From Trebonia kvetii (lineage in GTDB: Bacteria; Actinomycetota; Actinomycetes; Streptosporangiales; Streptosporangiaceae), in assembly GCF_007827045.1 (NCBI RefSeq), contig NZ_RPFW01000002.1, forward strand, positions 682,001-746,000: 64,000 bases of DNA. The letters are read 5' to 3'. The position numbers and the translations under genes are program-made. The notes beneath the pieces are model-generated. The model was not told the DNA's origin, made no database searches, and was given only the letters and a program-made list of their open reading frames with translations. Below are positions 9,102-16,804 of the stretch, piece after piece. How positions within the stretch are numbered: the first letter of the stretch is position 1; every line of letters begins with the position of its first letter.

Positions 9102-10253
9102 CTAGGCTGGCCCGTACTTTTTCGACATGTCCTCGCCCCAGACCTCGGCGGCGACCGCGGTGATCAGCTCGAGCTTCGCCTTCTGCTCGTCGGCGGTGAG
9201 CGCGTTGCCCTGCTCGGTCGACGCGAAGCCGCACTGCCCGGACAGGCACAACTGGTCCAGGTCCACGTACTTGGCGGCCTCGTCGATCCGGCGCTTGAGG
9301 TCGTCCTTCGACTCCAGTTCTGGGCGTTTGGTGGTCACCAGGCCGAGGACCACCTGCTTGCCTGGCGGCACGAAGCGCAGCGGCTCGAAGCCGCCGGACC
9401 GCTCGTCGTCGTACTCAAGGAAGAACCCGTCCACGTCCAGCCCGTTGAACAGCGCTTCGGCGACGAACTCGTAGCCGCCCGCGGCCACCCAGGACGACTG
9501 GAAGTTGCCGCGGCACAGGTGGGTGGTGATCGCCATGTCCGCCGGGCGGCCCGCCACCGCCGCGTTGGTGAGCGCGATGTACCGCTCGTGCATGTGCTCG
9601 GCGTCCTCGCCGCGCTCGGCGATGTAGGCGCGCTGCGCCGGGTCGTTCACGTATGCCAGGGACGTGTCGTCGAGCTGGAGGTAGCGGCAGCCCTGCGCGG
9701 CGAGGCGCCGCACCTCCTCGTGGTAGGCCGCACCCAGGTCGGCCCAGAACTCCTCCACGTCCGGGTACACGTCCTCGTCCACCACGGCCCTGATGCCGGA
9801 GCGGTAGTGCACCATCGACGGGGCGGGAATCGTCAGCTTTGGCAGCAAGCCGCCCGCGACGGACTGCAGGAACGCGAAGTCCTCGCCGAAGATCGTCTTG
9901 TCCATGCTCAGCCGGCGCGTCACCTTGATCGCGTCCGGCGTGTACGTGATGTCGCCGTTCTCATTGTGGAAGGTGGACAGCAGCGTGCCCGGCACCTTGG
10001 AGATGCCGCCGATCTGGTACACGAAGTCCATGTGCCAGGTGGTGCGACGGAACTCGCCGTCGGTCACCGACCGGAGCCCCGCCTCTCGCTGCAGCGCGAC
10101 CACCTCGCGGACCGCGTCGTCCTCGACCGCGCGCAGCTGCTCGGCGGAGATCTCGCCCGCCGCCCGCTGCCTGCGAGCCTCGTGCAGCCTGGCAGGTCGC
10201 AGGAAGCTCCCGACATGATCGGCACGGAACGGCGGCGATGTCCTCGGCGACAC
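9102..10253 (-). CDS. MetE-like methyltransferase (cobalamin-independent methionine synthase C-terminal family)
   Basis: A 383-residue stand-alone protein homologous to the C-terminal barrel of MetE, like the B. subtilis YxjG/YxjH group. It begins FRADHVGSFLRPARLHEAR and carries the expected zinc ligands: HLCRGNFQSSW (His-X-Cys) in the middle and LCLSGQCGFAS (Cys) near residue 345. The MetE N-terminal folate-binding half is absent, as usual for this group, so the methyl donor is uncertain. GTG 10253 was chosen because GAGGGGGTCGCC precedes it; the frame is open to 10364 but the extra residues are not family-like. Activity on homocysteine is inferred, not proven. Confidence 0.88.
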   Translation of the reverse strand: MSPRTSPPFRADHVGSFLRPARLHEARRQRAAGEISAEQLRAVEDDAVREVVALQREAGLRSVTDGEFRRTTWHMDFVYQIGGISKVPGTLLSTFHNENGDITYTPDAIKVTRRLSMDKTIFGEDFAFLQSVAGGLLPKLTIPAPSMVHYRSGIRAVVDEDVYPDVEEFWADLGAAYHEEVRRLAAQGCRYLQLDDTSLAYVNDPAQRAYIAERGEDAEHMHERYIALTNAAVAGRPADMAITTHLCRGNFQSSWVAAGGYEFVAEALFNGLDVDGFFLEYDDERSGGFEPLRFVPPGKQVVLGLVTTKRPELESKDDLKRRIDEAAKYVDLDQLCLSGQCGFASTEQGNALTADEQKAKLELITAVAAEVWGEDMSKKYGPA

Positions 10254-10433
10254 GGCGACCCCCTCGGCTCGGTACGAAACGGACCCTTCGGGCAGCCTGT
10301 CACGATCGTTGACTCTTGTCACGGGGAGTAGACCGTCCGGTGCCTGCAACGGGTGAGGCGACAACCGGGACGCCGTGTCCGTCTCACGTCACCACAAATC
10401 CGGCCAGGATCACACCGCCTTGTCTTGCGCGTT

Positions 10434-10467
10434 GATACTCAGTACCATATGAGAGGTACTGAGTTCC
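10434..10467. promoter_or_regulatory. double 13-bp operator upstream of acyl-CoA dehydrogenase
   Basis: Two related half-palindromic 13-mers, GATACTCAGTACC (10434-10446) and GGTACTGAGTTCC (10455-10467), start exactly 21 bp apart. The outer part also forms a perfect 9-bp inverted repeat (CTCAGTACC / GGTACTGAG, 10438-10463). The same double site with the same 21-bp spacing stands between the TetR gene and the FadF-like gene at 48478-48511, sharing the 12-mer ACTCAGTACCAT. It lies 19 bp upstream of the dehydrogenase start. A TetR-family operator is the best reading. Confidence 0.75.
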
Positions 10468-10485
10468 AATCTGTGGGAGGGCGCG

Positions 10486-11643
10486 ATGATGTACGAACTG
10501 CCGGAGGAGCTCCGGCTGCTGCGCCAGACGGTCCGCGAGGTGGCGGAGGCGAAGATCGCGCCGTTCGCCGCCGAGGTCGACGCGGCCGCGCGGTTCCCCG
10601 CCGAGGCGCTCGACGCGCTGACCGGGGCCGGGCTGCACGCGGCGCACATCCCGGACAGCTACGGCGGCGAGGGTGCCGACGCGCTCGCGACGGTGATCAT
10701 CATCGAGGAGGTCGCGCGCGCCTGCGCTTCCTCGTCGCTGATCCCCGCCGTGAACAAGCTGGGCACGGTGCCGCTGCTGCTGTCCGGCTCGGCGGAGCTG
10801 AAGCAGAAGTACCTGCCGCCGGTGGCCCGCGGCGAGGCGCTGTTCTCCTACGCGCTTTCCGAGGCCAACGCGGGATCCGATGCCGCGGGGATGCAGACCC
10901 GGGCCGTGCGCGACGGAGACTGGTGGGTGCTCAACGGCACCAAGATGTGGATCAGCAACGCCGGAGTCTCGCAGTACTACACGGTGATGGCCGTCACCGA
11001 GCGCGACCGCGGCGCACGCGGCATCTCCGCTTTCGTCGTTGAGAAGACCGATCCCGGTGTGAGCTTCGGCGAGCCAGAGAAGAAGCTGGGCATCAAGGGC
11101 TCGCCCACCAGGACCGTCATACTCGAAGACACCATGATCCCGGCCGACCGCATCATCGGCGCCGAGGGAACCGGCTTCAAGACCGCCCTGGCCACCCTCG
11201 ATCACACCCGTGTCACCATCGCCGCCCAGGCGCTGGGGATCGCGCAGGGGGCGCTCGATTACGCCACCGGCTACGTGAAGGAGCGCAGGCAGTTCGGCAA
11301 GCCGATCGCCGACTTCCAGGGCGTGCAGTTCATGCTCGCCGACATGGCCATGAAGCTGGAAGGCGCCCGCCAGCTGACCTACCACGCCGCCGCGCTGTCC
11401 GAGCGTGCCATGGCGGGCGACAAGGTCACCGACCTCACGTTCGCGTCCTCAGCGGCCAAGTGCCTGGCATCCGACACGGCCATGGCCGTCACCACTGACG
11501 CGGTCCAGCTCCTCGGCGGCTATGGATACACCCGCGACTTTCCCGTCGAGCGGATGATGCGCGACGCGAAGATCACCCAGATCTACGAGGGCACCAACCA
11601 GATCCAGCGTGTGGTGATGGCGCGGCAGCTGCTGAAGGGGTGA
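10486..11643 (+). CDS. acyl-CoA dehydrogenase
   Basis: A 385-residue FAD enzyme of the short/medium-chain acyl-CoA dehydrogenase fold, catalysing alpha,beta-desaturation of an acyl-CoA in the cytoplasm. Visible signatures: SYALSEANAGSDAAGMQTRA and WWVLNGTKMWISNAG (FAD/substrate region, about 120-155), RRQFGKPIADFQGVQFMLADMA (about 268), LLGGYGYTRDFPVERMMRDAK, and ITQIYEGTNQIQR near residue 365 with the catalytic glutamate. GGGAGG stands just before the paired ATG codons 10486/10489. The double operator upstream matches that of the TetR/FadF locus, so electrons may pass through ETF to that FadF-like protein. The last ~65 bp recur at 13.07 and 46.97 kb. Confidence 0.95.
   Translation: MMYELPEELRLLRQTVREVAEAKIAPFAAEVDAAARFPAEALDALTGAGLHAAHIPDSYGGEGADALATVIIIEEVARACASSSLIPAVNKLGTVPLLLSGSAELKQKYLPPVARGEALFSYALSEANAGSDAAGMQTRAVRDGDWWVLNGTKMWISNAGVSQYYTVMAVTERDRGARGISAFVVEKTDPGVSFGEPEKKLGIKGSPTRTVILEDTMIPADRIIGAEGTGFKTALATLDHTRVTIAAQALGIAQGALDYATGYVKERRQFGKPIADFQGVQFMLADMAMKLEGARQLTYHAAALSERAMAGDKVTDLTFASSAAKCLASDTAMAVTTDAVQLLGGYGYTRDFPVERMMRDAKITQIYEGTNQIQRVVMARQLLKG
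11571..11638 (+). repeat. acyl-CoA dehydrogenase 3'-end repeat, copy A (in the intact gene)
   Basis: This 68-bp stretch encodes the catalytic-loop tail of the dehydrogenase. Copy B is at 13069-13136 (4 differences) and copy C at 46968-47031 (3 differences in 64). All differences fall at third codon positions and are silent, so the copies come from related dehydrogenase genes and not from recent exact duplication. Copies A and B are in direct orientation and bracket a 1.4-kb accessory segment, as attL/attR would. Confidence 0.8.
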
Positions 11644-11645
11644 TA

Positions 11646-12233
11646 TTAGGGCGCTGACCTGCGGATTCTTGGTGCCCGTCCAGGCCGTGCGTGCAGGCTT
11701 AAGTTTCCCGGTGGCTGACGCGTGAGCGCGTAAAGCACCGCCGCGAGGGTGGTGCCGGTGGATATCTCGCCTTGGCTGACCAGCGCGGGGATGTCGGCGA
11801 GTGGCACCCAGCTGACGTGGTCGGACTCGAAGTAGTCTTCGGGCGGCCCGATCCGCTCGGCGCCGTCGGCGAGGTAAATGTGGTGGACGGAGTCGGAGAT
11901 GCCGGGCGTGGGCTCGACCCGCAGGAGCGGACTGAGTGGGCCAGGGCGCCAGCCGGTCTCTTCCTCGGTTTCGCGCGCAGCGGCATGGCTGGGATCCTCG
12001 CCGGGGTTGATCTTGCCGACTGGTATCTCCCAGCCCCAGGTATCGGTGATGAACCGGTGCCGCCATAGCAGCAGGACGCGCTCGTCTTTGAGAGTGACGC
12101 AGCCGGCGCCGGGAGGGGTGCGGATCAGCCGGTGTTCCAGGTGGCGTCCGTCGGGCAGCTCGACGTCCGCGAGCCGGATGTCGAGCCACTCGTCTTCGTA
12201 CAGCGGCTTCTCACTGTGCACGGTCCAGCGCAT
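11646..12233 (-). CDS. NUDIX hydrolase
   Basis: A 195-residue protein with an intact Nudix box at about residues 73-95: G-KINPG-E followed by seven residues and RETEEETGW, the GX5EX7REUXEEXGU pattern that binds the metal and hydrolyses nucleoside-diphosphate-X substrates. It opens MRWTVHSEKPLYEDEWLDIR. Its stop is 2 bp from the acyl-CoA dehydrogenase stop on the other strand. The upstream sequence runs into the C-terminal remnant of an XRE regulator on the same strand. A second copy at 20828-21172 has lost the box. The exact substrate is not predictable. Confidence 0.9.
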   Translation of the reverse strand: MRWTVHSEKPLYEDEWLDIRLADVELPDGRHLEHRLIRTPPGAGCVTLKDERVLLLWRHRFITDTWGWEIPVGKINPGEDPSHAAARETEEETGWRPGPLSPLLRVEPTPGISDSVHHIYLADGAERIGPPEDYFESDHVSWVPLADIPALVSQGEISTGTTLAAVLYALTRQPPGNLSLHARPGRAPRIRRSAP

Positions 12234-12255
12234 GCCCGCCAGTATCGCAGCCCGG

Positions 12256-12552
12256 CTATCCGGCGCGCAGGTGCGCGCCGGTCATGTCAGTGACCCGCTC
12301 GGCCAGTTCGGCGGACGCGCGGCCGTCGGACACGCTGGTAATCGCGTCGCGGACGGCGACGATGCGCTCGTGGATACGACGGGATTCCATGCCTGTCGCG
12401 TGGTCGAGCATCCGCATCGCGGTGCCTGCCGCGTTCTCGGCGTCGCGTTGCCCGGCCAGGACGGTGGCGAGCGTGGCAAGCCGGTGGACGCGTCCCCGGG
12501 CGTGGCTGTGGGCGGAGGCGTCGACGGACTGCTGGGCGGCGGCAGCCTGGTT
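12256..12552 (-). pseudogene. C-terminal remnant of an XRE/TPR-type regulator
   Basis: On the minus strand the frame reads AAAAQQSVDASAHSHARGR, then an alpha-helical stretch (VHRLATLATVLAGQRDAENA, RRIHERIVAVRDAI) ending in TAG at 12256. This is the C-terminal repeat region found in long actinobacterial XRE-family regulators. The helix-turn-helix part is missing: around 12550 the sequence switches to a phosphotransferase gene on the other strand, with the short shared string GGCGGCAG at the switch. A shorter remnant with ARAYAQQPVDA lies beside the second NUDIX copy at 21.2 kb, showing that NUDIX and this regulator once formed a unit. Confidence 0.6.
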
Positions 12553-12978
12553 CATTACGATCTCCACCCCGGCAACCTCAAGGTGACCGGCCGCGGAGAC
12601 GTGCTCGCCGTCGACTGGGCCTTCGCCTGCGCGGGTGCCTCGTGGATCGACGCGGCCCTGCTCGTTCCTCGTCTCATAGAGGCCGGACACAGCCCAGCAA
12701 GCGCCGAGCAACTGGTGGCCCAGATGCCAGCCTGGGGTACCGCGCCTCCTAGCGCTGTAACAGCTCTCGGAGCGCTGTGGACAATGTTCCGCGAGTACAA
12801 GGCCATCCACGGGCCGATGGACGGACGCGTCTTTCGTGCCCAAGCCGCCGAGGCCGGACGCTCATGGATCACCCACCGGATGGATCAAACCGAGCCGCGA
12901 CCAGCCAAACCGAGGCCGGACAGCCCGCGGCCTGACAGGGGACCCGACACCGCCCGGGTCCCCTGGGACACGAGGTGA
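12549..12978 (+). pseudogene. aminoglycoside-phosphotransferase-family gene, N-terminally truncated
   Basis: The plus-strand frame enters at LVHYDLHPGNLKV, the APH catalytic loop (HxDxxxxN), followed by VLAVDWAFACAGASWIDAAL with the metal-binding Asp, and runs to a stop at 12976. The whole N-lobe is missing: upstream the frame is antisense to the XRE remnant. A homologous segment is found at 47225-47698 (HYDLNPGNLKV, VLAVDWSFAGSGAPWIDAV). With no N-lobe it cannot bind ATP normally, so a product would be inactive. It ends in a Pro/Arg-rich tail (RPAKPRPDSPRPDRG) absent from the other copy. Confidence 0.75.
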
Positions 12979-12986
12979 GGAGCACC

Positions 12987-13144
12987 GTGGAACACCGCAT
13001 CGCGTGGGACGAGCTACGCCCGGCTGCCCAACAAGCCATCTACCTGCGGGAACTGCCCAGTGGTCCACGATCACCCAGATCTACGAGGGGACGAACCAGA
13101 TCCAGCGCGTGGTGATGGCGCGGCAGCTGCTCAAGGCCCGGTAA
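12987..13144 (+). pseudogene. chimeric junction: short conserved block X joined to acyl-CoA dehydrogenase tail (copy B)
   Basis: Positions 13013-13068 hold a ~57-bp block that recurs at 46911-46967. In one frame it reads LPNKPSTCGNCPVVH against LPYKSSTCGNCPLVH at the other locus, with several silent third-position changes, so it was once coding. It stops at CCAC and is fused to GATCACCCAGATC, the acyl-CoA dehydrogenase tail (13069-13136), which ends with its own codons and TAA at 13142-13144. A GTG at 12987 with GAGGAG nearby opens a frame that runs out in the tail. The junction is identical at both loci. Confidence 0.65.
13069..13136 (+). repeat. acyl-CoA dehydrogenase 3'-end repeat, copy B
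   Basis: 64 of 68 bases match 11571-11638; the four differences are silent. It is in the same orientation as copy A and is followed by the natural end of a dehydrogenase gene (AAG GCC CGG TAA). This is what a displaced original 3' end would look like after an element carrying its own tail recombined into such a gene. Confidence 0.8.
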
Positions 13145-13202
13145 TCGGGTAACTGACCACGCTCGCGACGGGTGGCCGCCGCCTGCCTGAAGATCGGCCG
13201 AT

Positions 13203-13982
13203 CTACGGAGTGTCAGGGCGGTCGAGGACTCGTTGGACGACGTCGCGAGTGATCTCGAAGTGCCGTTCGGCGATGCCCCCGGCCCCATCGACGTCGCCGG
13301 CGATGATTGCCTCCACCAGTTCCGTATGCTCGTTGAGCGCCTGGTCGTAGTGGGTTGCGCTATAGGGTTCGATGCCGATGCCGAGAGTGATGGTCGCGAG
13401 GATGCTCTCGCGCATGGCGAGCACATGCGTGTTCTGCGTGGCGGACGCGACCGCGCGGTGGATCGACTGGTCTGCGGCGTGGGCTTCTTTCGACGACCGA
13501 GCGCGGCGGCAGGCGAGCAGGCCGTTCTCGAGCTGGCGCACGTCATCGGGGGTTCGACGCTCGGCGGCGGCGCGGGCGATCATGCCCTCGACGAGTCGCC
13601 GCAGATCGAAAAGCTCCCCGAGCTGCGGTCGCTGAACCGAGAGCGTTCGCGCGACGGCGCCGGCCGACTCTGGTGTCCAGTCGCTGCGGACCACTGCCCC
13701 GCCGCTGCGCCCGAGACGGATCTCGACGACGCCCGCGTCGCGCAGCTGGTGCAGCGCGTCATGAACGGTTGATCTCGCGACGCCGAGCATCTGGGCGAGC
13801 GTGCGCTCAGCGGGAAGTCGCTCACCCGGGAGGAACTCGCCGATGGCGATGGCAGCAAGGAGCCGATCGGTGACCTCACTGGGGGCGCTGGCGCGCTGGA
13901 CCGGCTCGCTGAGGGGCGCGGGGTGAACGAGGCGGCGCACGCCGTCGGCCGCACCCGCACCAGAGCCCGTGGGGTAAGGCAC
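13203..13982 (-). CDS. GntR-family regulator with FCD domain
   Basis: A 259-residue regulator. The winged helix-turn-helix is at about 30-95 (VTDRLLAAIAIGEFLPGERLPAERTLAQMLGVARSTVHDALHQLRDAGVVEIR), and an all-helical FCD ligand domain follows (LFDLRRLVEGMIARAAAERR, DQSIHRAVASATQN, NEHTELVEAIIAGD). The FCD histidines and Asp that hold a metal are present. It starts at GTG 13982 with GGAGAG upstream. It is divergent from the peptidase/peptide-transporter operon, and the shared 155-bp region holds a 29-bp dyad, so it most likely controls that operon in response to a small carboxylate or peptide-derived ligand. Confidence 0.9.
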   Translation of the reverse strand: MPYPTGSGAGAADGVRRLVHPAPLSEPVQRASAPSEVTDRLLAAIAIGEFLPGERLPAERTLAQMLGVARSTVHDALHQLRDAGVVEIRLGRSGGAVVRSDWTPESAGAVARTLSVQRPQLGELFDLRRLVEGMIARAAAERRTPDDVRQLENGLLACRRARSSKEAHAADQSIHRAVASATQNTHVLAMRESILATITLGIGIEPYSATHYDQALNEHTELVEAIIAGDVDGAGGIAERHFEITRDVVQRVLDRPDTP

Positions 13983-14048
13983 GCCTCACTCTCCGTTCAC
14001 TAGCGGGGGGCGATGGTGTCTGGTGTGTTAAGCGTCATGAAGACCTTA

Positions 14049-14077
14049 TTAAATGGCTTGTCCACCAGGACATTTAA
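14049..14077. promoter_or_regulatory. 29-bp compound dyad, probable GntR operator
   Basis: Outer arms TTAAATG (14049-14055) and CATTTAA (14071-14077) are exact reverse complements. Inside them lie TGTCC (14059-14063) and GGACA (14068-14072). The site is centred between the divergent GntR gene and the hydrolase gene, the usual place for an autoregulatory operator. Confidence 0.6.
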
Positions 14078-14094
14078 CCTCCAGTCTTACTTCA

Positions 14095-14119
14095 CCCGCG
14101 CAACTATCGCGGGTTTTTT
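14095..14119 (+). terminator. intrinsic-terminator-like hairpin in the leader of the peptidase operon
   Basis: CCCGCG (14095-14100), loop CAACTAT, CGCGGG (14108-14113), then six T residues (14114-14119). The ribosome site AGGAGG (14128-14133) follows nine bases later. It reads in the direction of the hydrolase gene, so it can stop transcripts entering the operon. It may insulate from read-through or act as an attenuator. Confidence 0.65.
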
Positions 14120-14137
14120 GAGTAACTAGGAGGAACC

Positions 14138-15040
14138 GTGGCGATCCCCGAACCCACGGTCACCGGCTATGCCCCCTTCGGGCCCTGGCAGACCTGGTAC
14201 CGCATCACCGGTGACCTCGGGTCGGGCGCGCCGCCGCTGGTCGTGCTGCACGGCGGCCCCGGCGCGGCGCATAACTACACGCTGCGCATGGCCCGGCTCG
14301 CGGAGCAGGGGCGAGCGGTCATTCACTACGATCAGCTCGGGATCGGCAACTCGACTCACCTGCCGGAGAAGGGCGCGGGCTTCTGGACCGTGCAAGTCTT
14401 CCTCGACGAGCTCGACAACCTGCTCGCGGCCCTCGACATCGCCGACGGCTACCACCTACTCGGGCAGTCCTGGGGCGGCATGCTCGGCGCCGAGCATGCC
14501 GTGCTCCAGCCGCCGGGCATGAGGTCGCTCGTGCTCTGCGACTCGCCGGCCTCAATGGAACTGTGGGCCTGCGAGACGAGCAAGCTCGTCGCCGAGTTGC
14601 CGCAGGAGGTCCAGGAAGCACTCCGGCGACATGAAGCAGCCGGTACTTACGACGATCCGGAGTACGAGGCGGCGACGAAGGTCTTCAATGGCCGCCACCT
14701 GTGCCGCGTCGTGCCGAACCCGCAGGAGGTCATCGACACCGACAACGCGATCCGGGCCGACCCGACCGTGTACCACACGATGAACGGGCCGAATGAGTTC
14801 CACATCACCGGCACGCTGCGCGACTGGTCCGTGGCGGACCGGGCTCATCGCATCACGGCGCCCACCCTGCTGATCAACGGCGCCTACGACGAGGCGACGG
14901 CCGCAACGATGCAGCCCTTTTACGACGCGATCCCTGATGTGCGCTGGGAGGTCTTTGCCGAGTCCAGCCACATGCCTCACGTCGAAGAGGAAGAGCGCTT
15001 CCTCGATGTCGTCGGGATGTTCCTCCGCGAGCACGACTGA
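14138..15040 (+). CDS. proline iminopeptidase-family alpha/beta hydrolase
   Basis: A 300-residue serine hydrolase of peptidase family S33. LVVLHGGPGAAHNY (oxyanion HGGPG motif, about 35-48), LLGQSWGGMLGAEHA (nucleophile elbow, Ser near 113), LLINGAYDEATAATM (acid Asp) and AESSHMPHVEEEERF (His near 285) are all in place. The family releases N-terminal proline or hydrolyses amino-acid amides in the cytoplasm. GTG 14138 follows AGGAGGAACC. It is the first gene of an operon whose next genes are a peptide importer, so it probably cleaves the imported di- or oligopeptides. Amidase activity is an alternative. Confidence 0.9.
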   Translation: MAIPEPTVTGYAPFGPWQTWYRITGDLGSGAPPLVVLHGGPGAAHNYTLRMARLAEQGRAVIHYDQLGIGNSTHLPEKGAGFWTVQVFLDELDNLLAALDIADGYHLLGQSWGGMLGAEHAVLQPPGMRSLVLCDSPASMELWACETSKLVAELPQEVQEALRRHEAAGTYDDPEYEAATKVFNGRHLCRVVPNPQEVIDTDNAIRADPTVYHTMNGPNEFHITGTLRDWSVADRAHRITAPTLLINGAYDEATAATMQPFYDAIPDVRWEVFAESSHMPHVEEEERFLDVVGMFLREHD

Positions 15041-15070
15041 CCGCCCGCCCCTCTCATTCCCGGAGTGTCC

Positions 15071-16804
15071 ATGAAGCATCACAGAACCGCCGCAGCGCTC
15101 GCCAGCGTTGCCGTCCTGTCCGCGATCGCGGCCTGCAGCAGCGGAGGAGGCGCAAGCAGCAGCCCTTCCGCCTCGGCGAGCGGCTCGGCGAGCTCGTCTG
15201 CCCCGGCGGCCGCAGGCTACAACGCCGCCCACGCTGGCGGCACGCTGCACCTAGTCGCCAACGCCGCCGGGGGCACGCTCGACCCGCAGATCAACTACAC
15301 CCTGCAGTACTGGCAGCTCTACCAGGCCACGTACGACGGCCTGCTCGCGTTCCAGAAGGTGAGTGGCCAGGCCAGCTTTCAGGTCGTGCCCGACCTGGCG
15401 GCCGCCATGCCGACGGTGACAGACGGCGGCAAGACCTATACCTTCAAGCTCCGCTCTGGCATCAAGTTCTCCAACGGCCAGCCGGTGACCACCAAGGACG
15501 TCGTCGCGTCGTTTGAGCGCATCTTCAAGGTCTCCAGCCCGACCGCCGGCACCTTCTACAACGGCATCGTGGGCGCCGACGCCTGCCTCAAGACCCCGGC
15601 GACGTGCGACCTGCCGAAGGGAGTCGTGGCCGACCCGGCGACCAGCACGGTCGTGATCCACCTGACGGCGCCGGACCCGGAGTTCGAGTACAAGCTCTCG
15701 GTGCCGCACGCGACGATCCTGCCCGCCTCGACCCCCGGCAAGGACCAGGGCTCGACGCCGATCCCCGGCACGGGCGCGTACTACTTCGCGTCCTATGACC
15801 CCAACCGTCAGCTCGTGCTGAAGCGCAACCCGTACTTCAAGCAGTGGTCCGCCGCGGCCGAGCCGCAGGGCTACCCCGACGAGATCATCCAGACCTTCGG
15901 CCTCACCGTCGAGGATGAGGTGACCGCGGTCGAGAATGGGCAGGCCGACTGGATCTTCGACCCGCTGCCCGCCGACCGGCTAGGCGAGATCGGCACGAAG
16001 TACGCCAGCCAAGCGCACGTCAACACGCTGACGGCGATGTTCTACGCCCCGATGAACGCCAACATCGCGCCGTTCAACAACGTCAAGGCCCGCGAGGCGG
16101 TCAACTGGGCGATCGACCGTTCCGCCATGGTCAAGATCTACGGCGGGAGCAATCTCGCCTCACCCGCCTGCACCTTCTTGCCGCCAGGCTTCCCCGGGCA
16201 CGTTGACTTCTGCGACTACACGGCCAGCGGTGGCGCGACCTGGACCGCACCCGATCTCGCCAAGGCGAAGCAACTGGTCAAGGAGTCTGGCACGGCCGGC
16301 CAGACCGTCGGCGTCGTCGTCCAGTCCGACGATGTCAACAAGCAACTCGGTGAGTACCTGCAGAGCGTGCTGAACCAGATCGGCTACAAGGCCGTCCTCA
16401 AGCCGATCTCACCGAACATCCAGTTCACCTACATCCAGAACACCAACAACAAGGTGCAGATCTCGATCTCATCGTGGTACCAGGACTACCCCGCCGCCTC
16501 GGACTTCCTGCATGTGCTGCTGTCGTGCGCCTCGTTCCACCCGGGCAGCGATTCGAGCATCAACATCGCCGGCTTCTGCGACAAGGGCATCGACGCCCAG
16601 ATGGATGCCGCTCTCAAGACGGAGCGGACCAGCCTGACGCAGGCCAACACGATGTGGGGTCAGATCGATAAGGCCGTGATGGAGCAGGCCCCGGTCGCCC
16701 CGCTCTTCACCCCCAAGCTGATTGACTTCACGTCAAGCAGGGTCGGCAACTACGAGTTCAGCAAGCAGTTCTACATGCTGGTCGACCAGCTCTGGGTCAA
16801 GTGA
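15071..16804 (+). CDS. peptide ABC transporter substrate-binding lipoprotein (second system)
   Basis: A 577-residue family-5 solute-binding protein. The signal peptide ends in VAVLSAIAAC (lipobox Cys near residue 22), with a Ser/Ala linker after it. The mature chain has TYTFKLRSGIKFSNGQPVTTKDVV and APFNNVKAREAVNWAIDR, both standard for the family. ATG 15071 follows GGAG. It lies 30 bp behind the hydrolase gene and its stop overlaps the next start by 4 bp (GTGA). It should capture the substrate of the transporter outside the membrane. Confidence 0.94.
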   Translation: MKHHRTAAALASVAVLSAIAACSSGGGASSSPSASASGSASSSAPAAAGYNAAHAGGTLHLVANAAGGTLDPQINYTLQYWQLYQATYDGLLAFQKVSGQASFQVVPDLAAAMPTVTDGGKTYTFKLRSGIKFSNGQPVTTKDVVASFERIFKVSSPTAGTFYNGIVGADACLKTPATCDLPKGVVADPATSTVVIHLTAPDPEFEYKLSVPHATILPASTPGKDQGSTPIPGTGAYYFASYDPNRQLVLKRNPYFKQWSAAAEPQGYPDEIIQTFGLTVEDEVTAVENGQADWIFDPLPADRLGEIGTKYASQAHVNTLTAMFYAPMNANIAPFNNVKAREAVNWAIDRSAMVKIYGGSNLASPACTFLPPGFPGHVDFCDYTASGGATWTAPDLAKAKQLVKESGTAGQTVGVVVQSDDVNKQLGEYLQSVLNQIGYKAVLKPISPNIQFTYIQNTNNKVQISISSWYQDYPAASDFLHVLLSCASFHPGSDSSINIAGFCDKGIDAQMDAALKTERTSLTQANTMWGQIDKAVMEQAPVAPLFTPKLIDFTSSRVGNYEFSKQFYMLVDQLWVK

